64,000 nt of DNA from Castanea sativa (GCF_040712315.1 NC_134021.1:28482001-28546000); one strand, 5' to 3'; positions 33,545-45,549 are shown, counted from the stretch's first letter. Numbers and translations are program-made. The notes: a model not told the origin generated them from the letters alone.

Positions 33545-34328
33545 AAAATAGTGTGAGAGCTAGAGTTAAGATCAACACTTTGCCTGAAAAAATAAAAGTA
33601 CTTTGCCTAAGTTTACTAATGGAGACAGAAAGTAATGATCATTTGCTTTGCTGCTAAGGGTTAATGCTCACAAAGAGTAGGGAGTACAAACAAACTAGTG
33701 AATTAATCTACTCAATTTTTTGTCCTTGTTTTTTTACCCCACTTTGCAATTCAGGAAGAGCGATTAAGAATTATCATTGCCTTACAATTTATTTTTCAGC
33801 TATTTGAAAAAATTAAGTTGTTTAAAAAATTATACCTATAAAAAAGTGAAATTTAAAATAATAAGCTGTAACTTGAAAAATGCGGTTTGAAGCTGCGCGC
33901 TCAATAAAGCCATTTGAGGGTAAAATATCAAAGTAACTATTGTTAGGAATAATAATTAAATTATTAGATTCATTATTTCTTAATAGTTTAATTTTTTTTT
34001 ACTTGATAATTTATTCTAGTATCAAAAGAATTAATTTTAATTAAGCTTGAACTATATCTTTGATCGCTCCCTACTATACTTCTCATTTAAAATTTACTAT
34101 TTTCTAATGTCTTCGATCTTCTTTAAGATATTCATGCACAAATTAGTGCCATAAAATAGTTACTAATCTCCGAAAATGATAATGAGCTTGAAGTTGATAA
34201 ATAAATATGATAGATGACGAGTAGTTGTAGATTGTAATGGCCAATGAGTACGAAAGGCAGGCAGGTAAGCTGTTAGCACGTTCAACTTGTCTTTGGCCCA
34301 CGCTATAATACAACGGCATCAGTTGCAC
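33545..34328. other. A+T-rich intergenic or former intron DNA
   Basis: No gene is seen. It follows the acceptor side of the P450 exon, so its left part may be the former P450 intron. The section from about 34230 is paralogous to 20870-21010. Confidence 0.35.
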
Positions 34329-34331
34329 TTA

Positions 34332-34614
34332 GAGCATTTCCAGCGGTCTTTATAAATTTTTGTACGGAACAGTGATATTTACCTTTTACCTACTTAGAAC
34401 ATCTCCAATAAGCTCTCTAAAGCCTTACCTGAAGAGTAAACACAGAAAAATCATCCTCCAACAAACTTGCTATCTCTTTTTTTTTTTCTTTTTTCAGATT
34501 TGCTACAGTAACTCTTCAGACATGGAGAACATTGTAGCAACTCCAAAGCTTTTTTCTCTATTAAAAAAAACCTGTTGGATTAAGATATTATTTCTTTCTC
34601 TCTCTTCCCTTTCT

Positions 34615-34657
<43 letters not shown>

Positions 34658-35088
34658 TTTCGTCACTCTCTCACACTTCTCAACAGAAAACAAAGTAGCT
34701 CTGTCTCAGAGCCTTGGAAAATAGAAAAGCAAAAGGAAATTAATTTCCGCTTGATCCATTACCGATGCTGTGTTTTTCTTTCCTGCATTGTTGTCTCCTC
34801 TGGTGGTCTTTGTTGTTCTTTTCTTTGTTTGTGTGGTGAAGAAAATATAGGGTAAATAAATGGCTGTATTTCTTTGAGATCTTTTAATAAATGGGTTAAT
34901 AAAAAAAGATTAAAGAATGATTAAAGAAAGAATAAAAAAATAATGAAAAAATAATATTTAAATAGTATAGAGAAATGAATAGAGAGTTTATTAGAAGACG
35001 TATTTGAAAAAGTAAGTAGGTAAAAGGTAAAAATAATTGTTCACTCTCCAAACAGAACAAAAATTTGGAGAGATTGTTGGAAATGCTC
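34332..35088. mobile_element. PIF/Harbinger-type element with long TIRs
   Basis: The ends are gagcatttccagcgg and, complemented, gagcatttccaacaa, with TTA on both outsides (34329-34331 and 35089-35091). The inverted similarity extends about 100 bp inward, including taccttttacctactta on both arms. Poly-T tracts (34483-34492, 34619-34656) lie inside. No transposase. The outer TIR is followed at once by a second TIR motif (acatctccaataagctctct), so it looks like one element formed of two nested ends. Confidence 0.65.
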
Positions 35089-35520
35089 TTATTTTTTGAA
35101 ATACACTTTCTAACAGACTCTCTATTCTTTCTCTATTTCATTTAAATATTATTTCTTCATTATTTCTTTAATCTTTCTTTATTCTCTTTTAATCTTTTTT
35201 TATTCATTCCCAACAACTATATTTTTCAAATTCCTAACAGCTATATTTTTAAATTTCCCAACCGTAACATTTTCAAATTTTCCAACAATTATATTTTCTC
35301 AATAGCCTTTTTTTTAAGGGTTATATTTTTCAAATGGTAATATTTTTCATTAGTCATACTTTTTAAAAAAGACTTGATAAATTTCAAGATTGACATAGAT
35401 ATGATAAATTTCAAATTTTATCGAATTTTACCTGTAGAAAACTAACATAAATGAAGAGAAATTTCAAATTACAACAAAGACTAAAGACATAAAAATTATT
35501 GTGAGCATAAAACTTAAAAT

Positions 35521-36442
35521 TAGATGATCCTACGAATCACTAGATCGTTGCCACAAGTAGGGCTGTCCACAAGTCGGGTCGGGTCAGTTTCTGACCCAAC
35601 CCGGACTCGACCTGCCAGTGGCAGGTGGAGGGCGGAGTAACCCGAAACCGACCACCGAAAAAATTGGTCAATTCTGTTTCGGGTGATGGTGAACGATGGT
35701 TGGGTCGGATCGATTGCTAGAATTAAAAAAGGAGTCAAAATCTGCAAAAAAATCGTCACCGGAATATGGAATTTTAGCCAGAAACTGGAAAATCCCGCCA
35801 GAAACTTCAAAAAACTTGCCGGGAACTAGAAAAATATCGCCGGAACCTGGAAAACATTGCCGGAAACTGGATTTTTTTTCTTCTGAAATCTGCATTTTTT
35901 TCACTAGAAATTGTTGAAATTTGGCCGGATCTGGCTAAATCCCACCAGATTTAGCCATATCTGGTCGAGATCTCACCGGATCTGGCTTGTTTTTGCAGGA
36001 TTTGGCAAGATTTTTTTATAGCTTCGGTCGGGTTCGGGTTGCTCGGGTTTTGGCGATGCAAACCCGCCACTTAACCCGCCTTCGTCGGTTTTTGAGAACG
36101 GTAACCCACTGCCGACCGACTGGACCTTCGGTTCGGGTCAGAATCGGGTCGACGTCGGGCGGTTTGGCCAGGTTTTCGGGCGGCAAGCAGGTCTGAACAG
36201 CCCTAGCCACAAGTGCTCAACGAGATCTGATTGGAGTTCAAAACGAATTTCTCTTTCTCTAATCTTTTCAGGAGTTGCAATGAACACCGTAAAATTGTAA
36301 ATGGACTAAATTCTTCTATAGGCTCGTGGGACACTGTTGTGGGGATGCTTTCAGGCACTTGTTCATAATCAATTTCTTCTGCTCCATTAGTATCATGTTC
36401 ATCTTCAATTATCATGTTATACAATATCATACATGCCTTCAT
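35521..36442 (-). pseudogene. Harbinger (ALP1/HARBI1-like) transposase C-terminal relic, interrupted by a hAT element
   Basis: Minus-strand reading from 36442 gives MKACMILYNMIIEDEHDTNG, the conserved C-terminal signature of plant PIF/Harbinger transposases (compare KACIILHNMIIEDERD at 49903 in the same window). A frameshifted segment follows and then DLVEHLW, where a 648-bp hAT element interrupts. Catalytic Asp residues are not present. Dead fragment. Confidence 0.7.
35558..36205. mobile_element. hAT-type non-autonomous element
   Basis: TIRs are tagggctgt and, complemented, tagggctgt, with the 8-bp target duplication gccacaag at 35550-35557 and 36206-36213. An 8-bp duplication is the hAT hallmark. 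The interior is G+C-rich for this window and full of cgggtcggg words on both flanks, with no transposase. It sits in the Harbinger transposase relic, so it is younger than that relic. Confidence 0.85.
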
Positions 36443-36591
36443 AATGTAAATATTACTTTTTCAAATATACTTTTCAATAGACTTTCTATCGTTTCTCTAT
36501 CTCATTTAAATATTATTTCTTCACTCTTTCTTTACTATTTCTTTAATTTTTTTTAGTTTTTGTTTTAATTTCCTCATTTTTTATTTATTTT

Positions 36592-36753
36592 TTGAGAAAT
36601 GTTATATTCATAATATTTTCACAACAAATTTTAAGTGGTAAGTTGTTATTGATTTTAATTTGAAACCACTACTTAAATTATTTTCTTACTAGTAATTGCT
36701 AATAATAACCTATCATTTAGAAAAGTAGATATTGTGACATGATATTTCTCCTT
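36592..36753. mobile_element. MITE, family M1 copy 1
   Basis: The ends gagaaatgttatattcataa and the inverted form of gtgacatgatatttctc bound ~160 bp. Similar copies lie at 38036-38210 and 53692-53875, sharing cacaatattttcacaacaaa and an aagttgttatt block. Confidence 0.55.
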
Positions 36754-37367
36754 TTTTCTTAATAAATTTTTTCCCTTTTTTTTCATCCATACATTTCAGT
36801 TTCTAGAATCATCTCTATCTTCTTTTTTTCTTTTCTTTTTTCCTTCTTGTTTTTTCTCCTCCACACACATACCCACTCTTCTCCTACGTATCTACTTTTT
36901 TGTTTCTTCTCCACACATGAATCCCATTCTTCGACTTCTCCTCCTCCTCTTCTTCACACATGATCTTTTGGCTTCTCCTCTATGTTTGCATTTTTGTTTT
37001 TTATTTTCTTTCTTCTTCATCTCACTTCACTCACACACACAGCCAGCAAAGAGAGTTGGCCTTCGTCTATCTTTGTTTTCTAATGAGAGGAGAGAGAGTT
37101 TTTTCTAATGAGAAGTGAAAGAGAGAGAAAGGAAGAAAGAGAAACGGAGGAAAGAGAAAAAAATTATTTTTTATTCAATTAGGTGATTATTTTAATAGAT
37201 AAATTTTTTTGAAGGTGCTACAATAAACGCTACAGTGTTCTCTATTTCAAGAAAGGTACTGTAGCAACTTCATTCCAAAATATAGAGATAGAGAGGTTGT
37301 TGGAGTGAATTTATGTTGTGTTTGCTCTCCAAAATTGGCTTTAGAGAGCCTATTGGAGACGCTCTTA

Positions 37368-38935
37368 GCGCATAGACATTTGATTTGACATGAATAGATA
37401 AAAGATTGCGTGTAAAACTCTACATTTTTATTGGTACTAACACAAAAGCCTAGGCATGTTGCTATCGCAATTTATGCAACGGTGACATCCGAGAGGAATA
37501 TGTGATACTGCTTTAATTTTTCAATGTCAGAGCATTCAGCATTAAAGTACAAAACAAGCCATTATCCGGACTTTTAATTGTAAAATTTTTTACAATAGTG
37601 TTATATTACCAACTTGTATGATGGTATTGTAGCACGGGTATAATATTAAATTAATTTTTACTTGTATCGTCTCACACTCTTTGTCTCCCACTCTCCCTTT
37701 GACCTCACTTCCTCTTCTCTAATTCTCTCTCTCCTTTTAGTCAAGGGCGGCTTGATGCATTTGGGGCCTTAAAGTAAAAATTGATTATTTTGTTTCATAT
37801 GTAAAATTACTATTAATTAACATGAACCGTGTAGAACTTTTTTTTTTAAAGTTTATTAAAACAAAAAAATTTGACAAAATTTTTTACATTTGTTGATGTA
37901 GCAGATTGATAGTAGTGAGTAAAAGAATAATGTTAATGGTGAATCTAGTTAAAAACTAGTAAAAATTTGCTAACTCGACTTTTGTGAAAAATGTTGTGAA
38001 TTTTTTTGTGGATTGCTTTCTTTTTTTTTTTTTTTTAGAAGTGCTACATTCACAATGTTTTTCATAAAAAAATCTTAGGTATTAAGTTACTTTTTTTTTC
38101 TATTTAAACCTACCACTTATTTTTTTGCTATCAATAATAGCCCTTAACAATATGCTATTTAGGATTTTTTTTTTTGTAAAAATGTTGTGGACATAGCATT
38201 TATTTCTCTTTTTTATTTGTTTTTCATTTGATAAGAAAATATTATTTTATTTATTTGTTAATATTTTTGCTTAATTCATACTTTTGGTTAAAATTTAAGG
38301 GCCTTTTTTCCACTTGGAGCCTTAGGTGGCCGCACCAATGGGTTATACCATTGAGTCGGCACTACTTTCAGTCCTCACTCACTCCCTCTCTCATAGCTTT
38401 CTCTCTCTCTCACGGTGTTGGGTTTTTCCTAGCTTGACTGGGTTTTTTCTCACTTCCTCTTCTTTGGGTTTTTTTTTTCTCTCTCACGTTGTGGTTGGTT
38501 GAGATCGACATGGGTGTGCTTGGTTGGGTTTGCTTGGTCCGACGTGTGGTTTGATGAGTGTGATTGCTTGGTTTGGCATGGGTTTGCTTGGTTCGATCTC
38601 CACTAATCTACTGTGTTCAGTGATGGATGGCTACGACGGCGATGGGTTTGATGAGTGTAGGTGTGTGTGTGGTTGGGTTTGTGACTGATGTGGTGGTAGT
38701 GGTGGGGGGTTGCGGTGGTGGTGGGTGTTGATGATGATGGAGGTGGGGGTTGCCGTGGTAGTGGATTGCTAATGTTGGATCGTGGTGTCGTGGTGGTGGC
38801 AGTGACGGTGGTGGGCAGAGGGCAATGGGCATGGTGGTGGTCTGTGGATAATCACTGCTATAATTCACCACCGGTATAGGCATAAGGACTCTTGAAAAAG
38901 CTTGTGTTAAGCAAAGTGCATTCTCACATGTTCTT
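37368..38935. other. Intergenic DNA with a MITE; no gene supported
   Basis: The first part (to about 37560) is paralogous to 21790-21945. A second copy of the M1 MITE lies at about 38036-38210. The stretch 38500-38870 is built of ggtggtggtg-type and ttggtttg-type words that keep frames open on both strands; the proline/histidine-rich minus-strand ORF there is low complexity, not a gene. Confidence 0.4.
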
Positions 38936-39165
38936 TTGAAGTCGTAAAACAAGCAAAGCGAAGCGGAGGAAAAGTAGGTTCTTGCCAACAGCCCATAGCG
39001 GACAAGGGCTTGTCTAACAAGCTCGCAGCCAAGTGCTTCCGAAGCAGCGAGGGCCAGTAGGGTGTCCTACATCCGGAGGGATGAGGGAGGAACGACCGAA
39101 CTCTGCCTAGCTGTAGGTAAGAACCGAATTGATCGTAGCGAAGTGAAGCGATAGACGCCTAATCT
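38936..39165. other. Possible mitochondrial DNA insertion (NUMT)
   Basis: This ~230-bp stretch is sharply different in composition (G+C-rich, purine-rich on the plus strand, words such as gcgaagcgga and gtagcgaagtgaagcgatag) from the A+T-rich DNA around it. It resembles, from memory, intergenic sequence of plant mitochondrial genomes. No gene is carried. The assignment rests on resemblance only. Confidence 0.3.
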
Positions 39166-39575
39166 GAATAAATGAGTTAAAATAGCTTCTTATAATCATC
39201 GTAGTTGAATTGTAAGGATATGAGGTTATCCCTTAGCTAACGTGTAGGAGTTGGGAACTATCCCACAGTTGATCTGAAGGAAGTGAGGAGTTATCCCTTA
39301 ACTGATTTGTAGGAGATAAGAATTATCCCGTTACCAGCAGCTATGTGTGTAGGAGAGTCTTAGGTGACGTTGGAGTTGCAACATGAGTTCAGTGTGCTTG
39401 GTCTTACTCATCAGCTTTTAGTCATGATGTATGCTCATGCTGGTCATGTCTGGTCTTCCATTTTTGGTGAGTAGGTGCTTTTTGGAAGACCAACTTATTT
39501 GGGAAGAGTAGCAAATTCTGAAAAAGTAGCCATGGAGTTAGGTAAAATATTTGTCATCAAATACTATATATAATT

Positions 39576-41395
39576 AATATATAACTAGTCGTTTAACCCG
39601 TGCGATGCACAGGTTAATTTACTGAAAGAGTTTGGAAGGAAAAAGAAAAAACATTATATTTGACTTTAAATGGTTACTATTAAGACTTTAAAAAGAAAAA
39701 TAGTTAGTAACATAGCATAGATGCATGAAATGCTTTTGAGGAGATGGGTAGATGGCTATATCTATCCACAACAGTGATTGGAATCATTTAAAAAAAAATG
39801 TAATCATAAATAGGTATAAAATAGCATTGTATAACTAAAAGAAAATAAAAGGACATAAAAAAATGACTTAATATTTTAAATATATATTCATAGTTAATTG
39901 GAAATTTTTTTAGAAAGTAATTAATTGATATCAAGAACATAATAAATTTAGGCCTAACAAAATAACTGAAAAATAAATCTTTAAATTATCTTCTTCTTTT
40001 TTTTTTTTTTTTTTAAATTGTGATTGATATTGAATCAGCAATGTACAAAAATCTATACAGAATACATGTCTAAGCATTACTGTAGTCTTTGTAGTATATT
40101 ATATGCCCATACCAATTTAAAAGGAAACTGTGTAGATCTAACTATTAGAGTTACGTAACACAAATATCCTAATAACACTATTGGGAGATAGTTGGAAACA
40201 AAGCTCAAGTGAAAGATGAAATAAATAAATGAAACAAATTTAGTATTTTTTTTGGTATAAAATAATAAAAGTAAGGATGGAATGGTATTTTACGTATACC
40301 TTCCACGTAGTTGCCTTTCTGCTTAAAAGTAGCTAAAGTAGCAAAACTCAACTCCCCCGATTGACTATCATCTCCTCTTCAGCAACGCCACTTTTTCTTT
40401 TTAATTCTTTCCCTTTCTTAATTCTCTTCATTCTTATCTTTCCTCTGACATTCTCTCGTCTCCTTTTTCTTTTATCTTTTTTTTTCTCATAGTGCCTTTG
40501 TAACTCTCTCCTATGTTTTCAATTTTTTTATTTTTTTATGTTTCTTTTCCCCACAATAAGATCATCCATTGCTTTCATTCTCCTCTTCTTCTGTCAAATG
40601 CTATAAAAGTTGAAAAATGGGAAACTGTTGGGTTTGGTGGAGTTTGGACCTGTAAAGTTGAAAAGTAGAGAGACGCATCAGATAATGAAATTAAGATTTT
40701 ATTATTTTGGCCTCTATTTTCTTTTTCTTCTGTGTATTTTGTGTCTTTGTTTTACAATTGTATGGTACTTGTATCCAGTGAAACAATATGGTTTTTTAAA
40801 GAGAAGTCAACTTCTGTTAGTGTTAGACAATTTTGAGGTTAATAAATATAAATAGTGTGGTTTACCATCATCACTACCAGCGGTAATTGTTCCATTTTCT
40901 TCAACAATGATTCAAGGGTACCCCTTGAAAAACAACATAATCAGTAGCCAAAATTTAAAAGAAATAGTAGAAAAATAAAGGCAGATCAAAATGAAATGAT
41001 AAATAAGGACGAAAATGGCAGTTCATGAACATGTTGATCGCTTGCTGTATTGGCGTTGAGATTGTTAGTGATTTTTTTCAAAGACAGAGGTGTGCGGTTG
41101 GAAAAGAGAAACTACTTGCAAATTGCAGTTTTTTTTTTTCTTTAGTTCGGTTATATTTATATTTACCAAGGGGAAAACAATTGTATGATACAGTGTAACA
41201 ATTTATTTCTTTTGGTTGTGATTAGTTATTTAAAATCCCAAAAGACATAATTGTATAGTGTCTTATCCTGCAAAACGAAAAGACACAATTGTTCAGATTT
41301 TAAATATAGGTGTGTGGCATAAATTTATGTAGCCACGTGGCGCAATGAGACGCAGTCAACAAAAAGTCAAACGTTTCGACTATTAGTTATTATTA
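39576..41395. repeat. Repeat starting with the cccgtgcgatgcac motif
   Basis: The left end (taactagtcgtttaacccgt then gcgatgcacagg) carries a motif widespread in plant dispersed repeats. The right end near 41380-41393 (cgactattagtta) is a weak inverted match to the left one. The interior is A+T-rich; the 81-codon frame at 40610 has only a hydrophobic stretch and no recognisable domain. Class is undetermined. Confidence 0.35.
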
Positions 41396-41717
41396 TATAG
41401 ATATAGATATTGCACTATTAGTTATTATTAGATATTGCACTATTTAAATATCTTATAACGATCAATCGATCAAATTTTTAGTCCTAGTCAAGTTCCTTTA
41501 AAAAATAAGTTTTAAATTTAAAAATTGTAAGAAAAATCATTGTCTATTAAATGGAGTATTTTTTATACTTTAAATTCAAATAAAAATGGAAAATCCGGTT
41601 ATATATAATATGGGGAAATTATACTTTACCACCCTAAACTATGCCCCAAATTACACTTTGCATCCTAAACTATTAGGATGCACAATTTACACCCTAAACT
41701 ATAACCATTGTTACAAT

Positions 41718-42219
41718 TATTTTGAACAATTATCTTGTGGATAAATCCCTTAAAATAAATCTTGATAAAGTTCAGATTATCCACAATTTTATTGTTATCC
41801 AATCATCTCTTTTATTCCCATGCATGCATCCCTATTTTAAACACTAATTATCAACCAATCACAAAATTATCTAATTAACTTTAATTGTTCAACCAATCAG
41901 AATTAATTTAAATTAATCGTGTGTGGTTGACTCTATCTAGACACAATGCATATGGACCGTGCAAACTTGATCATGCGTTATCTTTCAATCCGATGGTTCG
42001 ATTTAGAAACCGGACCCACCGTTGCGATCGTTAGAATCTCAAGATCATTGTTATGATATGCAATGAATGAATTGATGCATGCAATGCAAGAACAAATTGA
42101 TGCATGTCATGCAAAAGACAAATGATGCATGTAATGCAGGAATGATTTTTTTGGTACATGGATGGTCACTCCAGTCATCCTCCTTGATTAAATCATGGAT
42201 GCAAAATTAAATGTCTACA
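41718..42219 (-). repeat. LTR fragment, related to the LTR at 57.4-57.8 kb
   Basis: It is alignable by eye over most of its length to 57358-57811, in the same orientation, including catgatttaatcaagg on the minus strand. The right end gtctaca gives the minus-strand LTR start TGTAGAC. It is truncated at the left by unrelated DNA and has no polypurine tract at its right, so it may be a solo or broken LTR. Confidence 0.6.
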
Positions 42220-43183
42220 ATATGATATGAAGAAACAAAGAAATAAAAGCAAAAAACCTGAATTAGAGTTTCTGGGCACAAGTATGTGTGTGCATACATA
42301 GGCATGCGTACGTAGGCCAGTTGCATGCGTAAGCATTCTAGGCGTACTTGCGTACGCATGTAGAAACATGTGCTCGCAAACACGCCCAAAAGAACCCTAA
42401 CCTAAAAGCAAGAATAGAAAATGAAAGAACAACGAATCTAGCAACTTAGCATGCTTTAAAACAAAAAAACTAAGTAAAACTAACCTAAACATACATATCT
42501 AAACATAAACCAAGCAAGAAAACAAGATTAAAGCAAAAATGCAAGAAAAGAGTTTTGAACTTAATGCCTTAAACAAAGAAGCTTTTCAAGCTTGATTTTG
42601 ACCGTTTCTCTTAGTCAATCTATTCACAACCAAACAAAAATGATTGGTAAACTTCAAAACTCGAGGATCAAGACTAGAAAATGTCCCAATCAAAATAAAA
42701 TTGACTTGAGGATGTTTTGTGAAAAACTCCCTCGTTGATTTACTATTTCTAGTGAATCTTAGGTTTTCCCTTGGGTTTTTCTATGTGTTTTGAAAATGGT
42801 GTCATGTATGGCTTTATATAGTAAGAAAATAGGGGGGGTTGGAATGGCTCCCAGACAATGTGGGATTTGGTCCAAACCTCAACATTAATGTAAAAAACTT
42901 GCATTTCATAGGTTTCTGAAACCCTAATTATGTACGCAGGTCCGTGCCTGCCCAAGCATGCATCAGACCTACGTAGGTTCTGGCCTGTGTACGCAAGCCG
43001 AGGATTTTCCTTGGCCTTTTACTTTCCAAAAAAGATTTATTTGCTTATAAAAAATTATATTTTCCATTTTAACACCTCTCAAGTCAATTTGTAATCTGAT
43101 TGGGCTCTAAACTAACCTTGGGCTTTGTAATCTGATTGCAATGTTTACAAGGGTTAGGTTTTGTAATTTTCTTTTAGAAAGAG

Positions 43184-43186
<3 letters not shown>

Positions 43187-43251
<65 letters not shown>

Positions 43252-43268
43252 TGTGTGTGTGTGTGTGT
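43187..43268. repeat. Compound microsatellite (GA)n(GT)n
   Basis: About 31 GA units are followed directly by about 10 GT units. Confidence 0.95.
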
Positions 43269-43878
43269 GGGATTTGAGTTTGATGAGAGAGAGGGGATAG
43301 GCTTTGAAAATATACTAGGGCTTTGTAAATTAAATTTATTACCATGGACAATTTTATTAATTGGATAAATTATTATATTCCCCACCAATAAGCAATTTTT
43401 TTTAGAGAGTTTCAAACCAAGACACCAATCAATTTTTGGTGTAGCCGAGATTTGAATCTCAAATCTCTTATTCAACCATCAGAGACTTTACCAATAAGCA
43501 ATATAAGATTACCCCCAGTTAGTAAAGTAATGAGATTAGGGAAATGTGAAATATTTGTAATCTTAGATTATCGTAATCTTATAAACAAAAAATTAAATCA
43601 AACATCGTAATGTTCAAATTACAATAATGTGACCTTGACATGATTCACATCATAGCATACTAAACACCCCCTTAAGATCTTGATAGATTAGACAACCATG
43701 ATAGCTCTAGACATACTTAATACAGTTGTTACTATTAATTTTTTGGCTTAGCCAAGATGCTAAGCTTCAAAAAGAATTTTGGGTGGGCTTATAACTTGCA
43801 TCTACTAGTCTCCTTGTCTCTAATTACTTTGAAATAACTATTTTTTAAAAAAAATTTAAAAGATCCTCATGTGTGTGT

Positions 43879-43879
<1 letters not shown>

Positions 43880-43938
<59 letters not shown>
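43880..43938. repeat. (AT)n microsatellite
   Basis: An uninterrupted AT dinucleotide run of about 29 units. A ~40-bp direct repeat (ataaaataaaaagtactt then agttatcttgggag) follows at about 43934 and 44019. Confidence 0.95.
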
Positions 43939-43942
<4 letters not shown>

Positions 43943-44314
43943 AAAAGTACTTTAGTTATCTTGGGAGTTTTGGCCTGAGTTTGGGCGCTACAAAAAAGTT
44001 GCTATTGGTAAGGGTTATATAAAATAAAAAGTACTTAAGTTATCTTGGGAGTTTTGGCCTAAGTTATATGTCGTTACAAAGAGTTTTTTTATTTTTGATA
44101 TGTTCATTACAAAGAGTTAGATACACAAAATATTTTACAATTTTATAAGAAATTGTTATTGTGATAATTTTTTTATTGATAACTTAAAAAAAAATTTCTT
44201 ATTGTGATAATTTTTTTACTAATTCTCATTTGGGTTCACCACAATTTTTTTTTTTTTTTTTTTTTTTTCACTTATTAATAAACACTTATCACATCAACAA
44301 TATATACAAAATTT

Positions 44315-45392
44315 GGCCAAATACCATCTTTGGCCAAAATATTTTGCAGTTTTCAAAATAACTAGCAATCTACCACTTTTTTAAAATTCGAGTTCGTGAA
44401 ACTCAAGTTTGACATATAACTCAAGTTCCAAAAACTCGAGTTCCATAAAAAAATGTTATGTTGGCACCCACTGTCCTTGAATTTCTTAATTAAAAAAATC
44501 CACGTGGAACTCGAGTTTAAGAAACTCGAGTTCCTTGAAAATAAAACTAGAAAATCGAGGATTCTAGATTGAAAAGCTATTTTTGAGAAGCATCCCATTG
44601 CAAACCCAGCAACCAAGACGCTGATCTACCACATCCCCACCACACTACACATGCCGATCTCAACGCCGCGATATGCCAAATGCCCTGTTAATACAAACAA
44701 CATTAGGTTCCAAACAAAATTACCAAATCAACAAAGAAAAGGATTCTGACAATGATTACCCAAACTAAAAATCAAGTCATATCAGACCAAAGACAATGAG
44801 TTGAACCATAGAAGAGCATATCGGTACCCAAGGAAAGAAATTCGGCAGTGGCATGATGACTGGAGCTACGGCTAGTGGCTAAAAGGTGTGTCAATGGGTC
44901 GTTGCAGGAAGATGACTAGAACCACGATGGAATCACAATTTGGCAACCATAGAATAGTGTCGCAAGACCCATAACGCAGTCGCCAAAGCTAGTTAATGAT
45001 TCCAACCAACGTTTGTTGTGGTCGTTGGAGTTAGGGCGAAGGATTGGCAATGAAGATTTTGATCTTTGGTGGCAGAAGGTTGTTGGTTGTGGCTAGTGGA
45101 GTGAGTGGCAGAAAGTGGCAAGGCAAATAATGTGTGGCTGTGTGTGTGCTGTGGGATGTGGTACTCGAGTTTTATAAACTCAAGTAACTCATTACAAAAA
45201 ACTCAACCTTCGTAAACTCGGGTTTTGTGTGATATTTTTTAATTAAAATAATTCACGTCAGCAGCATTTTTTTATGAAACACGAGTTTCACAAATTTGAG
45301 TTTCAAAAAAGTGTTAAATTGTTAAATATTTTGAAAACATTAATAGATTGCAAAATATTTTGGCCAAAGATGGTATTTGGGTATTTTGGCCT
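44315..45392. mobile_element. Mutator-like element (MULE), non-autonomous, long TIRs
   Basis: Terminal inverted repeats of roughly 80-110 bp begin ggccaaataccatctttggc (left) and match the complement of the right end with small indels. A perfect 9-bp target duplication, acaaaattt, flanks the element (44306-44314 and 45393-45401), diagnostic of Mutator. The 1078-bp interior has repeated actcgagttcc words and no transposase. It ends about 460 bp upstream of the start codon of the next gene. Confidence 0.9.
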
Positions 45393-45539
45393 ACAAAATT
45401 TTGCACAAAAAGTTTCGTTTTTTTTTTTTTTTTTTCCAAAAAAAGAAAAGAAAAAAGAGCAATTGCAATGGGAATTGATCTGGTTTAGCGAATACATGCA
45501 ATAATTTCTCAAAATGAGGCGAGAGAGAGAACGTGATAG

Positions 45540-45549
45540 CCCAACGGTC
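45540..45549 (+). promoter_or_regulatory. MSA element (mitosis-specific activator)
   Basis: cccaacggtc fits the YCYAACGGYY consensus at every position. In plants MYB3R factors bind it and confine expression to G2/M. It lies about 305 bp upstream of the ATG of the gene at 45855, a normal distance. Function is inferred. Confidence 0.5.

Larger units (their letters stand above)
35089..37367. mobile_element. PIF/Harbinger element cluster with transposase relic
   Basis: A right-hand end at 37337-37364 (ggctttagagagcctattgg then agacgctc, followed by TTA) is the inverted complement, with three mismatches in 28, of the TIR at 34397-34424, which is preceded by TTA. Two same-orientation copies of an internal end (ctctattctttctctatttc near 35124; ctatcgtttctctatctc near 36486) show more than one insertion. 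A decayed transposase C-terminus lies inside, as does a hAT element. The remainder is T-rich filler. Confidence 0.5.
42220..44300. other. LTR-like and microsatellite-rich intergenic DNA
   Basis: From 42270 to 42400 there are many gtacgcatg/gcgtacg words. On the minus strand a possible LTR start (tgttaaaatgg preceded by purine-rich ttgagagg) lies near 43076, and a TATA-like tatataaagcc near 42813-42823. Two strong microsatellites, (GA)n(GT)n and (AT)n, follow. No gene. Confidence 0.4.

Noticed and set aside
38617..38988. Minus-strand 123-codon Pro/His/Thr-rich ORF
   Set aside because: It is a translation of ggtggtggtg-type low-complexity DNA and also open on the other strand; no domain or splice context.
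40610..40855. 81-codon ORF with a membrane-like segment
   Set aside because: Isolated short frame in an A+T-rich repeat, hydrophobic because T-rich; no homology recognised.
43107..43475. ORFs with Ser/Leu or Arg/Glu dipeptide runs
   Set aside because: Produced by the (GA)n(GT)n microsatellite on both strands.
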